A stretch of DNA of 20,821 nt from a virus. The first letter of the stretch is position 1; each line of letters starts with the position of its first letter. The notes under the pieces were generated by a model that saw only the letters and a list, made by a program, of their open reading frames with translations, searched no databases and was not told the DNA's origin. The position numbers were made by a program, and so were the translations under genes. Positions 1 through 4,290 of this stretch are shown here, one piece after another. The DNA is taken from the IMG/VR virus record IMGVR_UViG_3300042402_002498, positions 1-20,821 of that record; one strand, given 5' to 3'.

Positions 1-377
1 TCAACAAGATTTGTAGTTCCTCTTGACTTTTGATTTTCTGCTTCTTCAGCAATTTGGTTTAAAAGTTCTATAATTTTTTTATGACCTTCCAAAAGATCGT
101 TTACCATACCCATAATATCTAGTCCACTATTTGCTTCATCAATATGAGAAACTTCTGTAATTCTTGAAAGTGTAGGAACTGGCTTAATATTCAAGTATCT
201 CATATGTTCAGTAAGACGATCTATTTGATCGGACATTTTTTCATAATGCTTACCAAACAATTTATGATACTCATAAAAATCTTCACCAACTACATTCCAA
301 TGATACAGCCAAGTCTTTTGGAAAAGTACGAAAAGACTTGCTTGAGTATCAGAAAGTAATTTATATAGTGTTTCCAT
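1..377 (-). CDS. dps: Dps-family ferritin (C-terminus outside window)
   Basis: The protein starts METLYKLLSDTQ and runs off the window after about 125 residues; Dps proteins are usually 150-190 aa. The Dps ferroxidase signature is complete. His26 is in HWNVVG, followed by His38, Asp53 and Glu57. The spacings of 12, 15 and 4 are those of E. coli Dps His51, His63, Asp78 and Glu82. Dps proteins form 12-subunit shells that oxidise Fe(II) with peroxide, and many also bind and protect DNA. The start is the ATG 18 bases below a CATAAATA late promoter, just after tRNA-Val. The late promoter implies expression during virion production, perhaps protecting newly made phage DNA from oxidative damage. The role is inferred. 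A ferritin-like protein that only stores iron is the alternative. Confidence 0.87.
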   Translation of the reverse strand, partial: METLYKLLSDTQASLFVLFQKTWLYHWNVVGEDFYEYHKLFGKHYEKMSDQIDRLTEHMRYLNIKPVPTLSRITEVSHIDEANSGLDIMGMVNDLLEGHKKIIELLNQIAEEAENQKSRGTTNLV

Positions 378-394
378 TATACTCTTTTTCCAAG

Positions 395-402
395 TATTTA
401 TG
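395..402 (-). promoter_or_regulatory. T4-type late promoter for dps (CATAAATA)
   Basis: CATAAATA on the minus strand, 18 bases upstream of the dps ATG and 5 bases beyond the 3' end of tRNA-Val. It matches the late consensus NATAAATA of T4-like cyanophages. Confidence 0.6.
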
Positions 403-406
403 CAAG

Positions 407-478
407 TGGGAAATATCGGATTCGAACCAATGACCGTCTGCGTGTAAAGCAGCTGCGCTACCACTGCGCCAATCTCCC
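407..478 (-). tRNA. tRNA-Val(TAC)
   Basis: A 72-nt cloverleaf with a 7-bp acceptor (one G-U pair), D-arm, anticodon loop TTTACAC reading TAC, and T-loop GGTTCGAATCC. The discriminator is A and no CCA is encoded. It is the last tRNA of the array before dps. Confidence 0.93.
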
Positions 479-480
479 GT

Positions 481-554
481 TACCTCTGTCTAGGAATCGA
501 ACCTAGTTTCCAAGTGCATTGTCTGCCTGTCCTTACCAATAGACTACCAGAGGT
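481..554 (-). pseudogene. degenerate tRNA, no foldable anticodon arm
   Basis: The acceptor pairs (CCTCTG with CAGAGG), the D-arm (GTCT with GGAC, loop containing GGTAA) and a perfect T-arm (CTAGG, loop TTCGATT, CCTAG) are all intact. The 21 bases between D-arm and T-arm do not give a 5-bp anticodon stem in any register, and no 7-base loop with U33 can be placed. The amino acid cannot be assigned. It looks like a tRNA gene that has lost its anticodon arm, or a tRNA-like RNA with another role. Confidence 0.6.
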
Positions 555-726
555 TGTGGTAGGCGTTGGAGACTTTACCTATGTCCCCACTCTTGACATT
601 CACTCAGACACAGAATACTAGGACTGAGGAGCGGTTTTGGCACCTACGAGCGGGGGTGATCAAGTCCCCCGACCTAAGAAAACTTAGGATTTCGAAGGAA
701 GAACCGAACATTTCCAGTCCTTCCTA
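555..726 (-). ncRNA. structured inter-tRNA spacer, possible stable RNA
   Basis: This 172-base gap between tRNA-Asn and the degenerate tRNA has no credible coding frame. On the minus strand it holds a run of hairpins: GGAAG with CTTCC; CCTAAG-TTTT-CTTAGG; GGGGG-acttgatca-CCCCC; and GGGGAC with GTCTCC. The tRNA cluster of T4 also encodes two stable non-tRNA RNAs of unknown function, so a stable RNA is plausible. No dedicated promoter was found; transcription would come from the promoter at 901-929. Confidence 0.35.
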
Positions 727-798
727 CTCCCCCTCCTGGATTCGAACCAGGGACCCTACGATTAACAGTCGTTTGCGCTACCGCTGCGCCAAGGAGGA
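727..798 (-). tRNA. tRNA-Asn(GTT)
   Basis: A 72-nt cloverleaf. Acceptor TCCTCCT pairs with AGGGGGA, the anticodon loop CTGTTAA reads GTT, the T-arm is CCTGG/CCAGG, and the discriminator is G. A perfect palindrome, GAACCTTAAGGTTC (803-816), separates it from tRNA-Gly. Confidence 0.93.
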
Positions 799-818
799 AT
801 AAGAACCTTAAGGTTCAG

Positions 819-890
819 AGCGGAGTATCGGAATCGAACCGACGACATCTAACTTGGAAGGATAGCGTTCTACCGCTGAACTAACTCCGC
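819..890 (-). tRNA. tRNA-Gly(TCC)
   Basis: A 72-nt cloverleaf with acceptor GCGGAGT/ACTCCGC, anticodon loop CTTCCAA reading TCC, and T-loop GGTTCGATTCC. One U-U mismatch sits inside the anticodon stem. The 5' end lies about 4 bases after the predicted start site of the consensus promoter at 901-929. Confidence 0.93.
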
Positions 891-900
891 TTATGAGACA

Positions 901-929
901 ATTATAAACTACTTAGTTTTAATTGTCAA
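901..929 (-). promoter_or_regulatory. perfect sigma-70 promoter
   Basis: TTGACA (929-924), a 17-base spacer and TATAAT (906-901) on the minus strand, identical to the bacterial consensus. The -35 box begins two bases beyond the 3' end of tRNA-Leu. Predicted start near 894, driving tRNA-Gly, tRNA-Asn, the structured spacer and tRNA-Val. Confidence 0.85.
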
Positions 930-930
930 G

Positions 931-1012
931 TGTCGATGAAAGGACTTGAACCTTCACAGATTAATCTACTGGAACCTAAACCCAGCGCGTCTACCAATTC
1001 CGCCACATCGAC
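931..1012 (-). tRNA. tRNA-Leu(TAG)
   Basis: An 82-nt class II tRNA with a long variable arm. Acceptor GTCGATG/CATCGAC, anticodon stem CTGGG/TCCAG, loop TTTAGGT reading TAG, discriminator A. Confidence 0.93.
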
Positions 1013-1077
1013 TTGATGGATTAAGTGTGATATACCTCATAAGGGTATAACAGTGACTTAACCTCTATCACTTTTAT

Positions 1078-1106
1078 ATAGTAACAGATTCTTATGAATC
1101 TGTCAA
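1078..1106 (-). promoter_or_regulatory. sigma-70 promoter with palindromic spacer
   Basis: TTGACA (1106-1101), a 17-base spacer and TACTAT (1083-1078), just beyond the 3' end of tRNA-Arg(ACG). The spacer and flank contain the inverted repeat AGATTC-ATAA-GAATCT. The likely product is tRNA-Leu, after a leader of about 55 bases that can itself fold (GTGATA with TATCAC; ATACC with GGTAT). Confidence 0.65.
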
Positions 1107-1107
1107 G

Positions 1108-1181
1108 CGTCCTTTGAGAGATTCGAACTCCCGACACATAGGTTCGTAGCCTACTGCTCTGCTCCACTGAGCTAAAAGGAC
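1108..1181 (-). tRNA. tRNA-Arg(ACG)
   Basis: A 74-nt cloverleaf with acceptor GTCCTTT/AAAGGAC, anticodon loop CTACGAA reading ACG, T-loop AGTTCGAATCT and discriminator G. A34 would be expected to become inosine through host TadA. Confidence 0.93.
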
Positions 1182-1184
1182 AAA

Positions 1185-1256
1185 TTCTGAGAGTAGGATT
1201 CGAACCCACGAATGGCGGGACCAAAACCCGCTGCCTTACCACTTGGCGACCTCAGA
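1185..1256 (-). tRNA. tRNA-Gln(TTG)
   Basis: A 72-nt cloverleaf with anticodon stem GCGGG/CCCGC, loop TTTTGGT reading TTG, and acceptor TCTGAGG/TCTCAGA. Its first base directly follows the discriminator base of tRNA-Thr, with no spacer. Confidence 0.93.
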
Positions 1257-1328
1257 AGCCCTCAGTCGGATTTGAACCAACGACCTACTCATTACTAGTG
1301 AGTTGCTCTACCACTGAGCTATAAGGGC
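1257..1328 (-). tRNA. tRNA-Thr(AGT)
   Basis: A 72-nt cloverleaf with acceptor GCCCTTA/TGAGGGC, anticodon stem ACTCA/TGAGT, loop CTAGTAA reading AGT, and T-loop GGTTCAAATCC. An A at position 34 in a Thr tRNA is unusual in bacteria and phages. It abuts tRNA-Gln. Confidence 0.9.
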
Positions 1329-1330
1329 GG

Positions 1331-1402
1331 GGTGTCGTATGAGAATTGAACTCATCTAGGTAGTTCCACAAACTACTGCCTTAACCACTAGGCTAACGAC
1401 AC
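1331..1402 (-). tRNA. tRNA-His(GTG)
   Basis: A 72-nt cloverleaf with acceptor GTGTCGT/ACGACAC, anticodon stem GTAGT/ACTAC and loop TTGTGGA reading GTG. The discriminator is C73, as expected for tRNA-His. The base at -1 is T, so the G-1 identity base is not encoded and would have to be added. Confidence 0.92.
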
Positions 1403-1403
1403 A

Positions 1404-1486
1404 CGGAAGATGTTGGATTCGAACCAACGGAGGTGTTACCCTCACGGTTTAGCAAACCGCTGCATTAACCGCTCTGCCAATCTTCC
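1404..1486 (-). tRNA. tRNA-Ser(GCT)
   Basis: An 83-nt class II tRNA with a long variable arm (GAGGGTAACACCTC). Acceptor GGAAGAT/ATCTTCC, anticodon loop TTGCTAA reading GCT, discriminator G. Confidence 0.93.
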
Positions 1487-1488
1487 AA

Positions 1489-1561
1489 TGGAAACAACTG
1501 GACTTGAACCAGTGGTCTTTCGATTATCAGTCGAATGCTTTACCAACTAAGCTATGTTTCC
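1489..1561 (-). tRNA. tRNA-Ile(GAT)
   Basis: A 73-nt cloverleaf with acceptor GGAAACA/TGTTTCC, anticodon stem TTCGA/TCGAA, loop CTGATAA reading GAT, and discriminator A. Confidence 0.93.
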
Positions 1562-1565
1562 ATAG

Positions 1566-1637
1566 TATTCCTAACGGGATTCGAACCCGTGCTGCCACCT
1601 TGAAAGGGTGGTGACCTAACCGCTAGTCGATAGGAAC
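1566..1637 (-). tRNA. tRNA-Glu(TTC)
   Basis: A 72-nt cloverleaf with acceptor GTTCCTA/TAGGAAT, anticodon stem CCACC/GGTGG, loop CTTTCAA reading TTC, and discriminator A. Confidence 0.93.
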
Positions 1638-1802
1638 TTGGTGAGGAAGAAGCAAATGCACCTCTAAGTTGATTTAAAATCAACGGCTTCCACTTCCTCC
1701 CCGCTTCCAGTTTCTCGCTACGTCATTCCTTACCTAACTGGCAACATTCAGGATGACGTACTACAACCACCAAGGAGGGACACTCCATCGGCAGCGTAGC
1801 AA
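1638..1802 (-). ncRNA. structured inter-tRNA RNA with a predicted pseudoknot
   Basis: This 165-base gap between tRNA-Asp and tRNA-Glu has no coding frame. On the minus strand TACGTCAT (1760-1753) pairs perfectly with ATGACGTA (1726-1719). CCAGTT (1741-1736), inside that loop, pairs with AACTGG (1712-1707) beyond it, giving an H-type pseudoknot. Downstream, GAGGAAG (1699-1693) pairs with CTTCCTC (1649-1643) around an inner hairpin GTTGAT/ATCAAC, and the 3' side ends in an encoded ACCA. The last unit resembles a tRNA lacking a D-arm and a T-arm, but a normal tRNA cannot be built. A stable RNA like those in the T4 tRNA cluster is plausible. Confidence 0.4.
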
Positions 1803-1874
1803 CGACTCTAACGGGATTTGAACCCGTGATACTACCGTGACAGGGTAGCGTGATAACCGCTTCACTATAGAGTC
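1803..1874 (-). tRNA. tRNA-Asp(GTC)
   Basis: A 72-nt cloverleaf with acceptor GACTCTA/TAGAGTC, anticodon stem CTACC/GGTAG, loop CTGTCAC reading GTC, and discriminator G. Confidence 0.93.
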
Positions 1875-1878
1875 AAGG

Positions 1879-1950
1879 TGGGACATCTCGGATTCGAACC
1901 GAGGACTAATCGGTTAAAAGCCGAATACTCTACCGCTGAGTTAATGTCCC
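1879..1950 (-). tRNA. tRNA-Lys(TTT)
   Basis: A 72-nt cloverleaf with acceptor GGGACAT/ATGTCCC, loop CTTTTAA reading TTT, T-arm CTCGG/CCGAG and discriminator A. It is the first tRNA of the long sub-array running to tRNA-Arg(ACG). No clear promoter is seen between it and the terminator at 2072-2105. Confidence 0.93.
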
Positions 1951-2071
1951 GATAATGTGGTAATTATTGAGTTGTCGATGTGCTGGTGGTCTCTCAACCA
2001 CCCTTTAAGAATACCACCTTTTGGACTCTGGGGGGAGATTGGTGGTCGCTTAGGGAAGTGTCACAGGCAAT

Positions 2072-2105
2072 AAAAAAGGGGAGGAAACTTTTGGTTTCTC
2101 TCCCC
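2072..2105 (-). terminator. intrinsic terminator
   Basis: On the minus strand, a strong hairpin of GGGGAG and GAAAC with GTTTC and CTCCCC closes over a short A-rich loop and is followed by TTTTTT. It ends the unit that carries the 33-aa gene. Its + strand side is less U-rich. Confidence 0.75.
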
Positions 2106-2131
2106 TGTCTTTTGCTTTTATGGATCACATC

Positions 2132-2233
2132 TTACATATGTCTTTCCATTTCAGCAAACAGGGGAGTACCCTCAATATGCCAATCGCGGCAATCGAGATT
2201 ACTAATCTGTTTGATGGTGATTTGGAAAGACAT
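2132..2233 (-). CDS. 33-aa mini-protein in its own transcription unit
   Basis: A short frame starting MSFQITIKQISNLDC and ending EMERHM, between tRNA-Arg(TCT) and tRNA-Lys. I do not recognise it. It sits 22 bases below a TATAAATA late promoter that doubles as the -10 of a TTGACT-17-TATAAA promoter. An intrinsic terminator follows about 27 bases after the stop. A complete promoter-gene-terminator cassette in an otherwise non-coding stretch is the main argument that it is expressed. The ribosome site is weak: AGG lies about 9 bases before the ATG. There is no membrane segment or known motif. It could also be a small RNA with a chance reading frame. Confidence 0.42.
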   Translation of the reverse strand: MSFQITIKQISNLDCRDWHIEGTPLFAEMERHM

Positions 2234-2254
2234 TGTTTTCGACCTAAGTGTGTT

Positions 2255-2262
2255 TATTTATA
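2255..2262 (-). promoter_or_regulatory. late promoter TATAAATA for the 33-aa unit
   Basis: An exact T4 late promoter octamer on the minus strand, 22 bases upstream of the 33-aa start. Six of its bases also form the -10 box of the overlapping sigma-70-like promoter at 2257-2285. Confidence 0.65.
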
Positions 2263-2285
2263 AGACTTTTTTGTTAAAAAGTCAA
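2257..2285 (-). promoter_or_regulatory. sigma-70 promoter sharing its -10 with a late promoter
   Basis: TTGACT (2285-2280), a 17-base spacer and TATAAA (2262-2257). The spacer contains the inverted repeat GACTTTTT/AAAAAGTC. It lies just beyond the 3' end of tRNA-Arg(TCT). Confidence 0.6.
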
Positions 2286-2286
2286 A

Positions 2287-2360
2287 CGACTCAAGTAGGA
2301 CTCGAACCTACGACCGACTGCTTAGAAGGCAGTTGCTCTATCCATCTGAGCTATTGAGTC
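2287..2360 (-). tRNA. tRNA-Arg(TCT)
   Basis: A 74-nt cloverleaf with acceptor GACTCAA/TTGAGTC, anticodon stem ACTGC/GCAGT, loop CTTCTAA reading TCT, and discriminator G. Confidence 0.93.
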
Positions 2361-2435
2361 ATAAAGCAGGTTCCTATCGCCGCCACTCCTGAACCTACCG
2401 AAGGGGAGTGCCGCAGTTGATTTCTCAACTCCCAT

Positions 2436-2464
2436 ATCATACCAGATCGGGATTTGATTGTCAA
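2436..2464 (-). promoter_or_regulatory. sigma-70 promoter for tRNA-Arg(TCT)
   Basis: TTGACA (2464-2459), a 17-base spacer and TATGAT (2441-2436), starting two bases beyond the end of tRNA-Tyr. The leader of about 70 bases to tRNA-Arg contains a GTTGA-gaaa-TCAAC hairpin. Confidence 0.78.
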
Positions 2465-2466
2465 GG

Positions 2467-2548
2467 TGGGCAGGGAGGGATTTGAACCCCCGTAGGCAGA
2501 GCCAGCGGATTTACAGTCCGCCTCCATTAACCACTCGGACACCTACCC
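2467..2548 (-). tRNA. tRNA-Tyr(GTA)
   Basis: An 82-nt class II tRNA with a long variable arm. Acceptor GGGTAGG/CCTGCCC, anticodon stem GCGGA/TCCGC, loop CTGTAAA reading GTA, discriminator A. It is the promoter-proximal end of the array. Confidence 0.93.
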
Positions 2549-2634
2549 AAGAGACCTCCCTGTTTGTGCTTCTATGAGAGGCATGGGAGGGACGAGTCTT
2601 ACACAAGGTTTGGACCCCTGTTGCTCATGTGATT

Positions 2635-2663
2635 ATTGTACTAGTCTTTTTTACAGGAGTCAA
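2635..2663 (-). promoter_or_regulatory. sigma-70 promoter for tRNA-Tyr
   Basis: TTGACT (2663-2658), a 17-base spacer and TACAAT (2640-2635). It is built into the last codons and stop of the membrane protein gene above it. The leader of about 80 bases contains a CCTCCC/GGGAGG stem. Confidence 0.68.
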
Positions 2664-3051
2664 GCCATGGTGAACAGAGTCTCATTTCTCCTCCAAGTTT
2701 TTTACACTCTTCAGTATAACACTTAGAAGTATCTAAAGCTTTCTCTATCAACCTGGGCAAAGGTACTCTAGGTGGTTCTGAGTCCCTTGTCAAGCGTTCA
2801 TATTCACGAATGGCTTTATCAACATCACGCTCAACTCTCCTATCCACCACACCAGGATCCTGAAGCAGCACATCATTGATTACGGTGCCTGGGAACAGAA
2901 CCCTTTGTACCTCGTCTAGAAGGTCCCAGAGGCGCCCCTGGGGCGCTCCTGTGCATTGGGAGAGGGTTGCTACAATACCACTGAGTATGACGCTTATAAG
3001 GATTATCTGCTTCTTATCTGGTCTCTTCTTACCGAAGTTAAAATTGAACAT
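2641..3051 (-). CDS. small membrane-anchored protein, 136 aa
   Basis: The protein begins MFNFNFGKKRPDKKQ, a basic stretch of about 15 residues. A hydrophobic segment (about residues 16-33) ending LSQC follows, then a charged domain with three more cysteines near the C-terminus (CYTEEC, RLCSPW, DSCKKD). This suggests an N-terminal anchor with a folded domain outside the cytoplasm. The LSQC could be read as a lipobox, but Gln before Cys is not typical. It lies between a lysozyme/nuclease unit and the tRNA array, and a late promoter (AATAAATA, 3081-3088) precedes it. I do not recognise the family. A spanin-like role near the lysozyme is only a guess. Its ATG directly follows the U-tract of an intrinsic terminator and has no obvious ribosome site. 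Confidence 0.75.
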   Translation of the reverse strand: MFNFNFGKKRPDKKQIILISVILSGIVATLSQCTGAPQGRLWDLLDEVQRVLFPGTVINDVLLQDPGVVDRRVERDVDKAIREYERLTRDSEPPRVPLPRLIEKALDTSKCYTEECKKLGGEMRLCSPWLDSCKKD

Positions 3052-3079
3052 AAAAAAAGAGGAGTAGCAACACTCCTCT
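3052..3079 (-). terminator. terminator hairpin abutting a start codon
   Basis: AGAGGAGT, loop GTTGCT and ACTCCTCT, then seven Ts on the minus strand. The last T of the run is followed at once by the ATG of the 136-aa gene. It ends transcripts coming through the gene at 3087-4217. Confidence 0.75.
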
Positions 3080-3080
3080 T

Positions 3081-3088
3081 TATTTATT
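3081..3088 (-). promoter_or_regulatory. late promoter overlapping a stop codon (AATAAATA)
   Basis: AATAAATA includes part of the TAA stop of the upstream gene. The expected start, about 6 bases downstream, falls inside the 5' arm of the terminator hairpin. Transcripts made here would therefore not form that terminator. Confidence 0.5.
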
Positions 3089-4217
3089 ATCTACTTTTCA
3101 ACTTTTTAATAGCACCAAACACTTTACTTGGTTCTTGCCCTGCTTTTTTTATTCCTTTATCTAGAGCATCATACTCTCTATGAGCTCCTCCAGCGCCTCT
3201 ATGTCGTTCTGGAGAAAGACCTACTAAATTTTTAGGATTATTTCCAAAGTGAACACCAACTTTTGAATGTCTTTTTCGTATTTCTTGCCGTTCTTCTGGA
3301 CTTTTATTTTTAAAAAGTTCTCTTGCTCTAGTTAAAGGAACTCTGTGGTGTGCTTCTTTACCTTTTGACGTGATTCTAGAAACTTTATCTTTATATTCGT
3401 TAGGTTTTACCTCGGGATCAGTTTGATCTTTAGTACTACCACCTCTCGTTTTTCCTTGTCCGGATATTGAAGATTTTCTTTTAGTCGTCCAATTGCCACC
3501 ACCAACATTCCTAACACGCCACTCATCAGGATTACTTTTAGCAAGTCTTTTCTTTTCAGCATCTTCCCTAGATGCTTCCAAAATAAACTCCCCAAAAGTT
3601 TTTCCATTAAAAGAATCACTTAACTTTGCCATCTGAACACCAGTCTTTGGGTTTCTTTCGCCCATACCTAGTTTGCTATAAATTCTACCTCTTTGTTCTG
3701 CACCCTCCTCACCACTTCTACTCTTTTTACCCTTAGACTTGGCAGAATCAATAGCAGTGGGGGTGTTAGTAGCAACACCTTTTTTGGATTTTACCGCATC
3801 TTTAACACCTTTAAGGGCACCAACAAATTGTCTTGCTCTTTGTCCGGGATCTTTTACTTTAGATTTTGGAGAACCAACAGTAATATCGTGAACTGGAGAA
3901 TCTTTCTTAGCACCAGTTTTACCAAACTGCTTTTTTAATTCTTTACTCTGCGGTTTATCACCCTCTCTATGCTGCTTCTTTGCAGTATGAGCAGCATAGT
4001 CGCCAGGAGACTTGTGAGTTCTTACCCAAACAGGCACATCCTTCCCACTTTTTTCTACTTTTGGATCTTGAATGGGACCTTTCTTTCTAAATCCAGCACG
4101 AGACACATCTCTTCTAGCGGCACCTTCGGAACCACGCATATCCATAGTTCCAGAAGGTCTAACCTTCTTTCCTACCATCAAAGTCCTCTCATCAAGGATT
4201 TCTTCTTGAAACTGCAT
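3087..4217 (-). CDS. basic protein with C-terminal AHH/HNH-like nuclease domain, 376 aa
   Basis: A very basic, low-complexity, Lys/Gly/Ser-rich protein. Residues about 285-350 hold an HNH-like pattern: EAHHRVPL (His290/291), then NNPKNLVGL (Asn327, Asn330), then two further His (339 and 346) in ERHRG and GAHREYD. This resembles the His-Me-finger nucleases of the AHH/HNH type used as toxin tips. Near the middle, FGEFILEAS (about 209-216) matches the EFI.EA form of the T4 capsid targeting and gp21 cleavage motif. That suggests a head protein, possibly a fusion of two shorter ones. The ATG at 4217 is preferred over a GTG at 4229, giving a leader of about 15 bases from the TATAAATA promoter. Nuclease activity and head location are inferred. 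Confidence 0.75.
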   Translation of the reverse strand: MQFQEEILDERTLMVGKKVRPSGTMDMRGSEGAARRDVSRAGFRKKGPIQDPKVEKSGKDVPVWVRTHKSPGDYAAHTAKKQHREGDKPQSKELKKQFGKTGAKKDSPVHDITVGSPKSKVKDPGQRARQFVGALKGVKDAVKSKKGVATNTPTAIDSAKSKGKKSRSGEEGAEQRGRIYSKLGMGERNPKTGVQMAKLSDSFNGKTFGEFILEASREDAEKKRLAKSNPDEWRVRNVGGGNWTTKRKSSISGQGKTRGGSTKDQTDPEVKPNEYKDKVSRITSKGKEAHHRVPLTRARELFKNKSPEERQEIRKRHSKVGVHFGNNPKNLVGLSPERHRGAGGAHREYDALDKGIKKAGQEPSKVFGAIKKLKSR

Positions 4218-4237
4218 TTCTATAAACACTTTTTAGA

Positions 4238-4245
4238 TATTTATA
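4238..4245 (-). promoter_or_regulatory. late promoter TATAAATA fused to a terminator
   Basis: An exact late octamer on the minus strand, 21 bases upstream of the ATG at 4217. It directly continues the U-tract of the terminator at 4245-4270. Confidence 0.75.
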
Positions 4246-4270
4246 AAAAAGGAGGGTATTTCTACCCTCC
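4245..4270 (-). terminator. intrinsic terminator of the lysozyme gene
   Basis: GGAGGGTA, loop GAAA and TACCCTCC, then TTTTTT on the minus strand, 21 bases after the lysozyme stop. The U-tract runs into the next late promoter. Confidence 0.85.
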
Positions 4271-4290
4271 TCATTTATTATTCTATTGTA

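Noticed and set aside
378-405. TATAAT-like box just before the dps ATG
   Set aside because: No -35 match is found (TTGCAT, 18-base spacer), and the start would fall inside the gene. The late promoter explains expression better.
566-802. A + strand 78-residue open frame across tRNA-Asn and the structured gap
   Set aside because: It reads through a tRNA gene in antisense, without promoter or ribosome site.
1639-1700. A + strand tRNA-Leu(TAA), because the hairpin on that strand shows the loop TTTAAAA
   Set aside because: It has no T-arm or D-arm on the + strand, the length is wrong, and all other tRNAs are on the minus strand. It is treated as part of a structured RNA.
2773-2801. TTGACA-17-TAGAGT inside the 136-aa membrane protein gene
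   Set aside because: The -10 is weak (4/6) and the site is inside coding sequence with no gene start suitably placed after it.
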